Shown piece by piece: positions 45,598-53,506 of a stretch of DNA of 64,000 nucleotides. Made by a program: the position numbers and the translations under genes. Numbering within the stretch: the first letter of the stretch is position 1; every line of letters starts with the position of its first letter. Under the pieces are notes generated by a model. The model did not search any database and had not been told where the DNA came from. It saw only the letters and a program-made list of their open reading frames with translations. The stretch is from Loigolactobacillus coryniformis subsp. coryniformis KCTC 3167 = DSM 20001 (lineage in GTDB: Bacteria > Bacillota > Bacilli > Lactobacillales > Lactobacillaceae): assembly GCF_002706425.1 (NCBI RefSeq), contig NZ_CP017713.1, positions 1,054,001 through 1,118,000 on the forward strand, in the 5' to 3' direction.

Positions 45598-45750
45598 GAA
45601 AAAGTACTGTCGCTCATTGGTGGCAACTCGCTATAGCAAGTATTAGATTTAGCACTTGTTCGTTAAATAGAGCTTACTTCTCGTTGACTACTCCACAGCA
45701 GAGGTAGCTATACCGCATAATTTGAGTGCTTTTTCAATCCACTCTAGGAA
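45598..45750 (+). repeat. Family B long-hairpin repeat before recR
   Basis: AAAAAGTAC pairs with GTGCTTTTT (one G-U), enclosing about 120 nt of further pairing; the tail CACTCTAGGAAGG gives the recR ribosome site. It is the most diverged of the three copies. Confidence 0.6.
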
Positions 45751-45761
45751 GGAACGTTGCA

Positions 45762-46358
45762 ATGCAATATCCTGAACCAATTGCAAAATTGATCGAAAGT
45801 TATATGAAATTGCCTGGAATTGGCAGTAAAACGGCTACTCGGTTAGCTTTTTATACGATCGACATGCAACAAGATGATGTCACTGACTTTGCCAAAGCAT
45901 TGATCGCTGCACAACGAGATTTGCATTACTGCAGTATTTGCGGCAATATTACAGAAGAGGATCCTTGTTTGATCTGCACCGATAAAAGTCGTGATCAGAG
46001 TACTGTTTTAGTTGTCGAAGGGCCTAAAGATATTATGACGATGGAACGGATGCATGAATATCATGGCTTATATCATGTGTTGCACGGTGTTTTATCACCA
46101 ATCGAAGGTAAAGGACCTGAAGATATCAATATTGCTAGTTTGCTGAAGCGGCTGCAAAATGATACGATCAAAGAAGTGATCGTTGCTACTAACGCAACGC
46201 CTGAAGGAGAAGCCACGGCAACTTATTTATCACGACTGATCAAACCAGCTGGGATTAAAGTGACTCGTTTAGCTCATGGCTTGTCAGTGGGTAGTGACAT
46301 TGAGTATGCGGATGAAATGACCTTACTGAAAGCAGTTGAAGGTCGGCAGGAAATGTAA
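45762..46358 (+). CDS. recR: Recombination mediator RecR
   Basis: Works with RecO (and RecF) to load RecA on gaps. N-terminal helix-hairpin-helix ([16 protein letters not shown]), C4 zinc finger ([16 protein letters not shown]), Toprim domain ([16 protein letters not shown]) and a Walker-like C-terminus. It is 198 aa from the ATG at 45762, which has AGGAAGGAA upstream; the 12 upstream in-frame codons lie in the family B repeat. Confidence 0.95.
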   Translation: MQYPEPIAKLIESYMKLPGIGSKTATRLAFYTIDMQQDDVTDFAKALIAAQRDLHYCSICGNITEEDPCLICTDKSRDQSTVLVVEGPKDIMTMERMHEYHGLYHVLHGVLSPIEGKGPEDINIASLLKRLQNDTIKEVIVATNATPEGEATATYLSRLIKPAGIKVTRLAHGLSVGSDIEYADEMTLLKAVEGRQEM

Positions 46359-46415
46359 ACAACATTATTGCACAGTCTGTTTTTAATGGGTAATAATGGA
46401 TAAGTAATTTTGTGG

Positions 46416-46516
46416 AAACGTACTACAAAAGGTAGATTATTCAACATAACTACGCTTATTAGTAAGCTAGGTTATGTTCCATAATCTGAGTACCTTTTTT
46501 AGCACTCTCTGGAAAG
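46416..46516 (+). repeat. Family B long-hairpin repeat before yaaL
   Basis: The clearest fold of the family: AAAAGGTA, GATTAT and AACATAAC pair with GTTATGTT, ATAATC and TACCTTTT, then a T run and the tail GCACTCTCTGGAAAGAGG, which contains the ribosome site. Confidence 0.75.
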
Positions 46517-46526
46517 AGGTATTTAG

Positions 46527-46796
46527 ATGTTTAAGCGTAAGCAGGATCAACGTTCTAAGCTGCAGAAAAGTTATGATGAAAAATTGCTCAGCGCGATTTA
46601 TGAAGCGATGAGTGATTGGAATCGGGCTAAAGAAACAGTCATTTCAATTGACGATGCGGACGAAGAATTGATTTCACAAACGCAATTAGCACGGGCTAAA
46701 TACTTATTTCTGTACCATGAAGCTCGTATTCGCGGTACGAAAGGTGATCGTTTGATGCCTGGAGCGGCGCGTAGTGAGCATGATTTCTTAGAATAA
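46527..46796 (+). CDS. YaaL-family protein (DUF2508)
   Basis: Small acidic/basic helical protein of 89 aa of unknown function, recognised by its segment LQKSYDEKLLSAIYEAMSDWNRAKETV and by its place between recR and tmk. Its tail YHEARIRGTKGDRLM is typical. GAAAGAGG lies before the ATG. Confidence 0.82.
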   Translation: MFKRKQDQRSKLQKSYDEKLLSAIYEAMSDWNRAKETVISIDDADEELISQTQLARAKYLFLYHEARIRGTKGDRLMPGAARSEHDFLE

Positions 46797-46807
46797 ACGG
46801 TGATTAG

Positions 46808-46850
46808 AAAGTCGTGGCGAAATTTATTTTTCGTTGCGACTTTTTTTGCG
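46808..46850 (+). terminator. Rho-independent terminator after yaaL
   Basis: AAAGTCG..GCGAAA pairs with TTTCGTTGCGACTTT, then T residues. It separates recR-yaaL from tmk. Confidence 0.85.
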
Positions 46851-47057
46851 ATATTTTCGGTCGAAAGACGTTAATTAAGGGAAATTCCGATTAGACAGCA
46901 ACGAAGACTTACAGTAGAATAAAAGTAGTTCAATCAGACGATAGTAAACGTTGATCTATTCAGAAAAGTGCTAGTTCCGGATAACGGATAAAGCATTAAA
47001 GTAGCGCAAAAATAACGTTAAGCGACAATAAGTATATATAGAAATAGAGGAATTAAT

Positions 47058-47699
47058 GTGGCGGGTTTATTGATTACATTTGAAGGTCCTGATGGCGCTG
47101 GCAAAACCAGTGCTTTGACTGAGTTGGTGCCGCGTTTGCAGCAAATTGTGCGACGACCGATTGTGGTGACACGTGAGCCAGGGGGCAATCCGATTTCAGA
47201 GGCGATTCGCCAGATTATTCTTGATCCTAAAAATACGGCGATGGACAAGCGGACTGAAGCGTTACTATACGCAGCAGCGCGACGCCAGCATATTGTTGAA
47301 AAAATTCGTCCAGCCTTGGCAGCCGATAAAATGGTTCTTTGCGATCGTTTTGTGGACAGCTCATTAGCTTATCAAGGCGCTGGCCGTGATATTGGCGTGA
47401 CGGCGGTGGGTAAGATGAATGAGTTTGCCACTGAACAGTTGGCACCAGATCTAACCTTATATTTGGATGTTCCTTCAGAATTAGGGTTACAGCGGATCGC
47501 GGCACATCGACAATCGCAAAATGATCGTTTGGATCAAGAAGCTTTATCGTTTCATCAAAAGGTCCGTGGCGAGTATTTAGCATTAGCCAAACAATATCCG
47601 CAGCGCATCAAGACAATCGATGCAACGCAGTCATTAGAGCAAGTTATTGTTGCGTGCCAGACCGTAATCACAACAACCTATCAGGACTGGTTTAATTAG
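47058..47699 (+). CDS. tmk: Thymidylate kinase
   Basis: Phosphorylates dTMP to dTDP. P-loop FEGPDGAGKTSA at about residues 8-19, the DR(F/Y) motif in CDRFVDSSLAYQG, and a lid region after YLDVPSELGLQRI. It is 213 aa with a GTG start preceded by GAGGA. A gap of about 200 nt with no clear features precedes it. Confidence 0.95.
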   Translation: MAGLLITFEGPDGAGKTSALTELVPRLQQIVRRPIVVTREPGGNPISEAIRQIILDPKNTAMDKRTEALLYAAARRQHIVEKIRPALAADKMVLCDRFVDSSLAYQGAGRDIGVTAVGKMNEFATEQLAPDLTLYLDVPSELGLQRIAAHRQSQNDRLDQEALSFHQKVRGEYLALAKQYPQRIKTIDATQSLEQVIVACQTVITTTYQDWFN

Positions 47700-47763
47700 T
47701 TGTACTGCGGTTAGCAGTCGATTTAACCAAGTCAGATCGTGTCATATAGGAGGAGTTTTAAAT

Positions 47764-48093
47764 ATGAAAATGATTTTTGCCATTGTGCAAGATAAAGATA
47801 GCAATCGCTTGAGCGCGGAGTTCGTTGACGCTAATATTCAAGCCACTAAGTTATCGACGACTGGTGGTTTTTTGAAAGCTGGCAATACAACCTTTATCAT
47901 TGGGATCGCCGATGAGCGGGTGGATGAGGTATTGAAGATTATCAAAGAGACGTCGCACACACGCGAACAATTTATGACACCACCAGTTAGCTTGGATAAC
48001 ACGGTTGGTGGCGAAAGTACTTATCCAGTCGAGGTCCAGGTCGGTGGTGCGACTGTTTTTGTTTTGCCAGTCGAACAGTTTCATCGTTTCTAA
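47764..48093 (+). CDS. darA: Cyclic-di-AMP receptor, PII-like (DarA/PstA family)
   Basis: A 109-residue PII-like trimeric protein (MKMIFAIVQDKDSNRLSAEF, ATKLSTTGGFLKAGNTTF) that binds c-di-AMP in relatives; partners are unknown. It is the YaaQ gene in the conserved tmk-yaaQ-holB order. AGGAGGAG precedes the ATG. Confidence 0.9.
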   Translation: MKMIFAIVQDKDSNRLSAEFVDANIQATKLSTTGGFLKAGNTTFIIGIADERVDEVLKIIKETSHTREQFMTPPVSLDNTVGGESTYPVEVQVGGATVFVLPVEQFHRF

Positions 48094-48096
48094 GCG

Positions 48097-49077
48097 ATGA
48101 CATTGACGATTGAAACGCTGCAACCGCGCTTAGTAGCACTATTTCAAAGTGTGATTGCGCGTCAGCAGTTAAGCCAAGGCTACTTATTTAGTGGTGACAC
48201 AGGAACTGGTAAAAGTGAGCTGGCTACATGGGTTGCATTGCGGTTATTTTGTACTCATGTGGTGGATGGTATGCCAGACGGTACTTGTAGTGAGTGTCAG
48301 CGAATTCTTAGTGGCAATCATCCCGATGTTGTCAAAGTGGCGCCAGAAGGACAGAGTCTAAAAATTGAGCAAATTCGCTTTTTGAAACAAGAATTGACCA
48401 AAAGCGGTATGGAGACTAACCAACGCGTATTTATCATTCAAGATGCCGATAAAATGACGGTCAGCGCTGCCAATGGCTTATTGAAGTTTCTTGAGGAACC
48501 TGCACCACAAACTTACTTGATTTTGACGACAACAGTTAAAAATCAGATTTTACCAACGATTATTTCACGCTTACAGATTATTGAATTTAATCGTTTACCA
48601 CGGCCGCAATTAATTGCGCAACTAACGGCTGCAGGTATCAATACGGTTGACGCGGCGTTATTGGCACGACTGACTAACAGCTTGCCTACAGCTCAGGAAT
48701 GGCTAGCCAGCGATTGGTTTGAGCCGCTACGGCAGAAAGTCTGGCAGTGGTTTGGCCACGTGCAAGAAAATAATCCGTTAGCATTTGTTGATGTACAAGC
48801 TAATTTGGTGCCTGTAGCTAAGGAACGAGCAATTCAAAATGAAGTGCTGGCCCTGATTTTATTATTATTACAGGATGTGCTGGCATTACATTTTGGCCGC
48901 GATACTGAGTTGAGTTTTCCTGGGCAAAGGACGCAATTATCAAAATGGGCTGAGAATGTTACTAATCAACAATTATTAACGCAAATGGAAGCTGCGTTGG
49001 CGGCACAAAAGTACTTAACTGCTAATGTTAGCTTTCAAAATACATTGGAGCATTTAACCTTGCAACTATTAAAATAG
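48097..49077 (+). CDS. holB: DNA polymerase III delta-prime subunit
   Basis: Clamp-loader subunit paired with DnaX. The P-loop is present as FSGDTGTGKSELA, the zinc module has CTH..CSECQRI, and the SRC motif region reads TIISRLQIIEF. It is 326 aa. The ATG lies 3 nt after the darA stop with no ribosome site, so translation is probably coupled to darA. Confidence 0.93.
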   Translation: MTLTIETLQPRLVALFQSVIARQQLSQGYLFSGDTGTGKSELATWVALRLFCTHVVDGMPDGTCSECQRILSGNHPDVVKVAPEGQSLKIEQIRFLKQELTKSGMETNQRVFIIQDADKMTVSAANGLLKFLEEPAPQTYLILTTTVKNQILPTIISRLQIIEFNRLPRPQLIAQLTAAGINTVDAALLARLTNSLPTAQEWLASDWFEPLRQKVWQWFGHVQENNPLAFVDVQANLVPVAKERAIQNEVLALILLLLQDVLALHFGRDTELSFPGQRTQLSKWAENVTNQQLLTQMEAALAAQKYLTANVSFQNTLEHLTLQLLK

Positions 49078-49112
49078 TAATATTTGATTATGCAGTTTAT
49101 TCGTTAACCAGC

Positions 49113-49218
49113 TTAATTGTGAAGTAGAGCCATGTTTCTTGCGGCACGCTTTTCGCCACAAGAATGGCCATCGTCCGTAACATCAAAATTTATTAGCGTA
49201 CTTGGCTAGTAAATGTCC
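49113..49218 (+). repeat. Family A two-hairpin repeat, ricT unit 1
   Basis: TTAATTGTGAAGTAGAG, hairpin 1 TTTCTTGCGGC / GCCACAAGAA, linker ATGGCCATCGTCCGTAACAT, hairpin 2 TTTATTAGC.. / GGCTAGTAAA. It lies between holB and ricT. Confidence 0.85.
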
Positions 49219-49342
49219 TTAATTGTGAAGTAGAGCCATGTTTCTTGCGGCACGCTTTTCGCCACAAGAATGGCCATCGTCCGTAACATCAAAATTTATT
49301 AGCGCACTTGGCTAATAAATATCCTTAATTGTGAAGTAGAAA
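49219..49342 (+). repeat. Family A two-hairpin repeat, ricT unit 2 plus terminal half-repeat
   Basis: Almost identical tandem copy of unit 1 at exactly 106 bp. The closing half-repeat TTAATTGTGAAGTAGA at 49325-49340 runs into AAGG, the ricT ribosome site. Near identity suggests a recent tandem duplication. Confidence 0.85.
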
Positions 49343-49357
49343 GGTAGGGGTGCGTGT

Positions 49358-50149
49358 ATGGAAGTTATGGAAATTCGGTTTCAAAAGGCAGGCCAGTCGC
49401 ATTGGGCGGTCAATCAGTTGCAGGTGCAAGCTGGCAGCCAGATCGTGGTTAAGTTCAACCATTGTCAAGATCTGGCACAAGTGGTGCGCGCACAAGAGCT
49501 AACGACGGATGAAGTTGCTTTAGATGAGATCGTGGTTGAGCGAACTGCTGTGGAAGCTGATTTGACGCACGCGGTCAGCAATCAGGCGGACGCACAGGCT
49601 GCCTTACACCAAGCGAGACAAATGGTGCGGCAACACCATTTACGAATGAAATTGACCATCGCACGCTATACATTGGATCGACATAAGTTGATTTTCTATT
49701 TCACAGCTGATGGTCGCGTGGACTTCCGTGAATTGGTCCGTGATTTAGCTAGTGTGTTCAAAACACGAATCGAGTTGCGTCAAATTGGTGTTCGTGATGA
49801 GGCAAAGTTGTTGGGCGGTATCGGGCCGTGCGGTCGTCAATTATGCTGTTCCACCTTTTTGGGTGAATTTGTGCCAGTATCGATCAAAATGGCCAAAAAT
49901 CAAAATTTATCGTTGAATCCAACTAAAATATCTGGGCTTTGCGGTCGCTTGATGTGCTGTCTACAATTTGAAGATGACATGTATGAAGAAGCAAAAGCGG
50001 CGCTACCTGATTATGGAGAACGCGTACAAACCGTTGATGGACCTGGTAAAGTTGTTGGCATGAACTTATTATCGCACGTACTACGTGTACGTTTAGACGG
50101 CCATGAAGTGCCGGTAGACTACGATTTAGAAGAAATCAAGCAGCATTAA
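49358..50149 (+). CDS. ricT: PSP1-domain protein RicT (YaaT)
   Basis: Cysteine-rich cytoplasmic protein of 263 aa. In Bacillus, RicT with RicA/RicF forms an iron-sulphur complex that stimulates RNase Y and acts in competence, biofilm and sporulation. The cysteine motifs GPCGRQLCCSTFL and GLCGRLMCCLQFE are complete. The start at 49358 follows AAAGGTAGGGG; an ATG three codons later is possible. Confidence 0.9.
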   Translation: MEVMEIRFQKAGQSHWAVNQLQVQAGSQIVVKFNHCQDLAQVVRAQELTTDEVALDEIVVERTAVEADLTHAVSNQADAQAALHQARQMVRQHHLRMKLTIARYTLDRHKLIFYFTADGRVDFRELVRDLASVFKTRIELRQIGVRDEAKLLGGIGPCGRQLCCSTFLGEFVPVSIKMAKNQNLSLNPTKISGLCGRLMCCLQFEDDMYEEAKAALPDYGERVQTVDGPGKVVGMNLLSHVLRVRLDGHEVPVDYDLEEIKQH

Positions 50150-50175
50150 TAATATATTGCTAAGCAACTATTCTA

Positions 50176-50302
50176 ATTAAGTGAGATAGAGCCCTGTTTC
50201 TTGCGGCACGAATTTTGCCACAAGAATGGTCATCGCCACGAACATCAAAAGTTTATTAGCGTACTTGGCTAAGCAACTAGCACTAATTAAGTGAGATAGA
50301 GG
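50176..50302 (+). repeat. Family A two-hairpin repeat before yabA
   Basis: The unit ATTAAGTGAGATAGAG, hairpin TTTCTTGCGGCA / TGCCACAAGAA, linker ATGGTCATCGCCACGAACAT and hairpin TTTATTAGC / GGCTAAGCAA spans 50176-50285. It is followed by the half-repeat ATTAAGTGAGATAGAGGTG, whose GAGGTG is the yabA ribosome site. TAAGCAACTA occurs both before and at the end of the unit, a sign of tandem duplication. Confidence 0.82.
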
Positions 50303-50312
50303 TGAACAAAAA

Positions 50313-50672
50313 GTGGAGAAACGGGAGCTGTACGATAGTTTCGTACAACTAGAGGCCGATATGAAGCGTATGCTGGCCCGTATTGATGAAATGCAGACAG
50401 ATATGACACAGATCTTAGAGCGCAATGCAGAACTGGAAATCGAAAACCAACATTTACGCGAACATTTGCAGGAAATTCAGTCTGAGGAAGTTGAGCACCA
50501 ACAAGCAACAAAGCAACACGAGCAAACGCCACAATTGTCGAAATCGCGTGCTAACTTGGAAAAATTGTATGAAGAAGGGTTCCATGTTTGCTACCTAATG
50601 TATGGTTCACGGCGCATCGATGACGAGCCGTGTGCTTTTTGCTTGGACGTTATCTATGGTGAACGCCATTGA
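50313..50672 (+). CDS. yabA: Replication initiation control protein YabA
   Basis: Binds DnaA and the DnaN clamp to restrain re-initiation. The N-terminal coiled coil (residues about 5-55, LYDSFVQLEADMKRMLARIDEM...) mediates tetramers, and the C-terminal zinc module has H-C near FHVCYLMYG and CAFC. It is 119 aa with a GTG start preceded by GAGGTG from the family A half-repeat. Confidence 0.92.
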   Translation: MEKRELYDSFVQLEADMKRMLARIDEMQTDMTQILERNAELEIENQHLREHLQEIQSEEVEHQQATKQHEQTPQLSKSRANLEKLYEEGFHVCYLMYGSRRIDDEPCAFCLDVIYGERH

Positions 50673-50677
50673 TTTTT

Positions 50678-50705
50678 AGCTGAGCTTGAGACTCAGCTTT
50701 TTTAT
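50678..50705 (+). terminator. Rho-independent terminator after yabA
   Basis: AGCTGAG pairs with CTCAGCT around CTTGAGA, then T residues. Confidence 0.8.
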
Positions 50706-50786
50706 ATAATAGTAGTTTTACTAATTTTTAGTGAAATAAATAATTTGACTTTTATTATCTTAATATTGTGGGATAGGAGCGATTGC

Positions 50787-51656
50787 ATGCAGGAACAACG
50801 CAGTTTTGCTGCTCAGACATCAGGTACGTTATTTTTAGTACCAACGCCGATCGGGAATTTAGACGATATAACCATGCGCAGCATTAAAGTGTTGCAGCAA
50901 GTGGATTTGATTGCGGCAGAAGATACCCGTAATACGCAGCGATTACTTAATCATTTTGACATCACCACCAAACAGATCAGTTTTCATGAACATAATACGC
51001 AAGAACGAATTCCACGTTTGCTGGCACATCTGCAAAGTGGGCTGTCCTTAGCACAAGTTAGTGATGCTGGAATGCCGTCAATCAGTGATCCGGGGAAAGA
51101 ATTGGTAGCAGCTGCGATTGAACAGGCGATTCCAGTAGTCCCACTACCGGGAGCTAATGCCGGTTTGACCGCTTTGGTTGCCTCAGGTTTGGCCCCACAA
51201 CCGTTTTATTTTTACGGTTTTTTGCAACGTAAATCACAACAGCAATTAACTGAATTAGCACTGCTGAAAAATCATACTGAAACGATGATTTTTTACGAGG
51301 CACCACATCGTTTACTGAAAACTTTGACTAGCTTAGCCACAAGTTTTGGAGAACAGCGCCAGGTTGTTTTAGCCCGTGAAGTGACTAAGAAATATGAAAG
51401 TTTCTTGCGTGGAACCCTGGCTGAAGCGCTGGCTTGGTTCACCGAGCATGAGCCGCGTGGCGAATTTGTTATCTTAGTTGCTGGTAATCCACAACCAGCT
51501 GAAGCCGAAGATGATGCATATGCTGATTTAGATTTGCATGATTATGTCGCGCAACTAGTCAGTGAAGGCAGTGATCCTAAGCATGCCATCAAAGTGGTTG
51601 CTAAACAGCGGGATGTGGCCAAACAAACGGTTTACAAAGCGTACCATCAGTTTTAA
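50787..51656 (+). CDS. rsmI: 16S rRNA (cytidine1402-2'-O)-methyltransferase
   Basis: Tetrapyrrole-methylase-fold enzyme. Motifs LFLVPTPIGNLDDITMRS, AEDTRNTQRLLNHF, VSDAGMPSISDPG and VLAREVTKKYE(S)F identify RsmI. It is 289 aa from the ATG at 50787, which is preceded by ATAGGAGCG; the 14 upstream in-frame codons lack a ribosome site. It stands after yabA, as in Bacillus. Confidence 0.94.
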   Translation: MQEQRSFAAQTSGTLFLVPTPIGNLDDITMRSIKVLQQVDLIAAEDTRNTQRLLNHFDITTKQISFHEHNTQERIPRLLAHLQSGLSLAQVSDAGMPSISDPGKELVAAAIEQAIPVVPLPGANAGLTALVASGLAPQPFYFYGFLQRKSQQQLTELALLKNHTETMIFYEAPHRLLKTLTSLATSFGEQRQVVLAREVTKKYESFLRGTLAEALAWFTEHEPRGEFVILVAGNPQPAEAEDDAYADLDLHDYVAQLVSEGSDPKHAIKVVAKQRDVAKQTVYKAYHQF

Positions 51657-51706
51657 ATTTTTAACCGGTTAGCAGCTATGCTAGAATGAAATAGGGGGAA
51701 ATTAAC

Positions 51707-52450
51707 GTGGCGGCAATCTACACAGAACCACATCAAGTCACTTATTACGAAGGTGATACCAAAAATCAAATGACACTGGCAATGTTACTCAATGTTGCAA
51801 TTCTAGTTTCCGAGCGCCAGAATGATCAATTAGGTTTAACCAATGAAGTCGTTCATGGCTACAATGTCGGTTGGGTCGTGACTCAATATCAGATTGAAAT
51901 TGAGCGGATGCCACAGGTTGACGAGACGGTGATATTTGGGACGACAGCAACTGGCTATAATAAATATTTTTGCTATCGTGATTATTGGGTTGAGGATGCT
52001 GCCGGTAAACGATTAGTGACGATTCACAGTTCATGGGTCTTGATGAGTTACGAAACCCGTAGTATGGTGTCCGTAATTCCAGCGTTAGTACAACCCTATG
52101 CTGCACCTGAAATAAAGGGTATTAAACACTTTCCCCGAGTTCACCACGTGGACACAGCGAATGCCGAACAACAAGAATATCGTGTCCGGTATTACGACAT
52201 TGATGCTAACCATCATGTCAATAACGTGCATTATTTTGACTGGATGTTCGATCATTTAGGGATGGCTTATCTAAGTAATCATGATTTAGTTCGTGTTAAT
52301 ATTCGGTATGAACATGAACTAACGGCTGGAGATATTGCTAGTAGCCATTATCAATTAGACGGGCTAACCAGCCAACACTTGATCAATAATACCGCTGGTA
52401 AATGTGCTGAAGCGGAAGTTGTTTGGCAAGAACATGAACAACTTAATTAG
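51707..52450 (+). CDS. Acyl-ACP thioesterase
   Basis: Double hot-dog protein of 247 aa (FatA/oleoyl-ACP hydrolase-like). The N-terminal domain begins YTEPHQVTYYEGDTKNQMTL. The second half has YDIDANHHVNNVHYFDWMFD, whose Asn and His match the catalytic residues of plant acyl-ACP thioesterases. It frees fatty acids from ACP. GTG start preceded by AGGGGG. Confidence 0.87.
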   Translation: MAAIYTEPHQVTYYEGDTKNQMTLAMLLNVAILVSERQNDQLGLTNEVVHGYNVGWVVTQYQIEIERMPQVDETVIFGTTATGYNKYFCYRDYWVEDAAGKRLVTIHSSWVLMSYETRSMVSVIPALVQPYAAPEIKGIKHFPRVHHVDTANAEQQEYRVRYYDIDANHHVNNVHYFDWMFDHLGMAYLSNHDLVRVNIRYEHELTAGDIASSHYQLDGLTSQHLINNTAGKCAEAEVVWQEHEQLN

Positions 52451-52506
52451 AAAATTAAGGACGCTCTAAAGTTTTCTAAGTTTTCTGTAACCTACTATGA
52501 TTTATA

Positions 52507-52535
52507 TTGCTCAGGTTTGCTGACACTGCTATACT
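52507..52535 (+). promoter_or_regulatory. Promoter of the polysaccharide locus
   Basis: TTGCTC at 52507-52512, 17-bp spacer, TATACT at 52530-52535. The start near 52542 would leave a leader of about 180 nt. Confidence 0.6.
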
Positions 52536-52603
52536 GGGACAAGTATCTTGCTGGATTTACGGGTAAACTTGTTTTTGAACCGGGAATTCAGTATACTTAC
52601 ATT

Positions 52604-52658
52604 TGTTGTTTACACGAGGAGTTGTTGGAACAACCTACTTTGTAAATTTGAAGCAACA
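52604..52658 (+). promoter_or_regulatory. Structured leader of the polysaccharide locus
   Basis: TGTTG..TTTACA pairs with TGTAAA..CAACA, enclosing a GTTGT / ACAAC hairpin. No T run. It may serve regulation of the operon; the class is unknown. Confidence 0.4.
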
Positions 52659-52722
52659 CACCCTGTGCGTCTGCTTACGGCCTTACCTTAGTAATGAGTC
52701 GGTTTTAGGAGGATAATTATTG

Positions 52723-53436
52723 ATGGAGAAAAAGGAAAGCGTAGGGGCTAATTGGCAACAATCACGGCTACTCACGTCTAACCAAATTAAATACCTTGAA
52801 AATATGCAAACACGTTCGAAAACTTATTTAGCGATCAAGCGGACCTGCGATATTATCGTTTCCGGATTGGCTTTAGTTGTACTCGTGCCAACTGTCTTTC
52901 TCGTCATGGCGATTATTTACCGATTTGGCGAGAATAAAGGACCGATGATTTATAAACAGCGACGAATCGGTAAAAACGGTAAGCCGTTTAAAATCTGGAA
53001 ATTCCGCTCAATGGTTGTCAATGCCGACAAAAAATTAAAAGCAAATCCTGAATTGTATCGTAAATACATTGCTAACAGCTATAAGTTACCTGCAGAAGAA
53101 GACCCACGAATCACCAAGTTTGGTCGCTTTATTCGTAAAACATCGATCGATGAACTACCACAATTTATCAACATCTTCAAAGGTGATATGGCGCTAGTTG
53201 GGCCACGTCCAGTCGTTGAACCTGAGTTGAAAGAATATGGCGATCAAGTTGATAAATTGTTATCAATGACACCAGGGGCAATGGGCTGGTGGCAAGCCAG
53301 TGGCCGCAGTAACATTGAGTACCCTGAACGTTGTGAGGTTGAGCTATATTATATTGATCATGCGAGTTTGTGGTTTGATTTGAAGATTATTTTTATGAAT
53401 ATTGCTAGTATATTCAAACATACAGGCGCCTATTAA
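52723..53436 (+). CDS. Undecaprenyl-phosphate sugar-1-phosphate transferase (initiating transferase)
   Basis: Starts polysaccharide repeat-unit assembly by moving a sugar phosphate onto the lipid carrier. The polyprenyl-phosphate sugar transferase family (PF02397-type) is shown by one membrane segment (about residues 32-55), then MIYKQRRIGKNGKPFKIWKFRSM, KTSIDELPQFINI and MALVGPRPV. It is 237 aa; AGGAGG at 52708-52713 sets the ATG at 52723. No tyrosine-kinase regulator genes precede it in this window. A terminator follows at 53449. Confidence 0.92.
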   Translation: MEKKESVGANWQQSRLLTSNQIKYLENMQTRSKTYLAIKRTCDIIVSGLALVVLVPTVFLVMAIIYRFGENKGPMIYKQRRIGKNGKPFKIWKFRSMVVNADKKLKANPELYRKYIANSYKLPAEEDPRITKFGRFIRKTSIDELPQFINIFKGDMALVGPRPVVEPELKEYGDQVDKLLSMTPGAMGWWQASGRSNIEYPERCEVELYYIDHASLWFDLKIIFMNIASIFKHTGAY

Positions 53437-53448
53437 TCTAAAACATGA

Positions 53449-53482
53449 AATGTGCTGGTGAATTTGATCAGCACTTTTTTTT
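53449..53482 (+). terminator. Terminator within the polysaccharide locus
   Basis: AGTGCTG-type stem: GTGCTG pairs with CAGCAC and is followed by nine T residues. Downstream genes would need read-through or other promoters. Confidence 0.8.
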
Positions 53483-53506
53483 TGAAATAAAATGATGGAG
53501 ATACAT

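Noticed and set aside
49131-49215. A short peptide frame (ATG before hairpin 1) in the ricT family A units, and similar ones at copB and dnaX
   Set aside because: The ATG is ATA in copB unit 2 and CTG at yabA, the frames differ between loci and one stops after ten codons. The hairpins, not the codons, are conserved.
49113-49342. CRISPR array at the tandem family A units
   Set aside because: Only two near-identical 106-bp units exist, with no short repeats separated by unique spacers and no cas genes.
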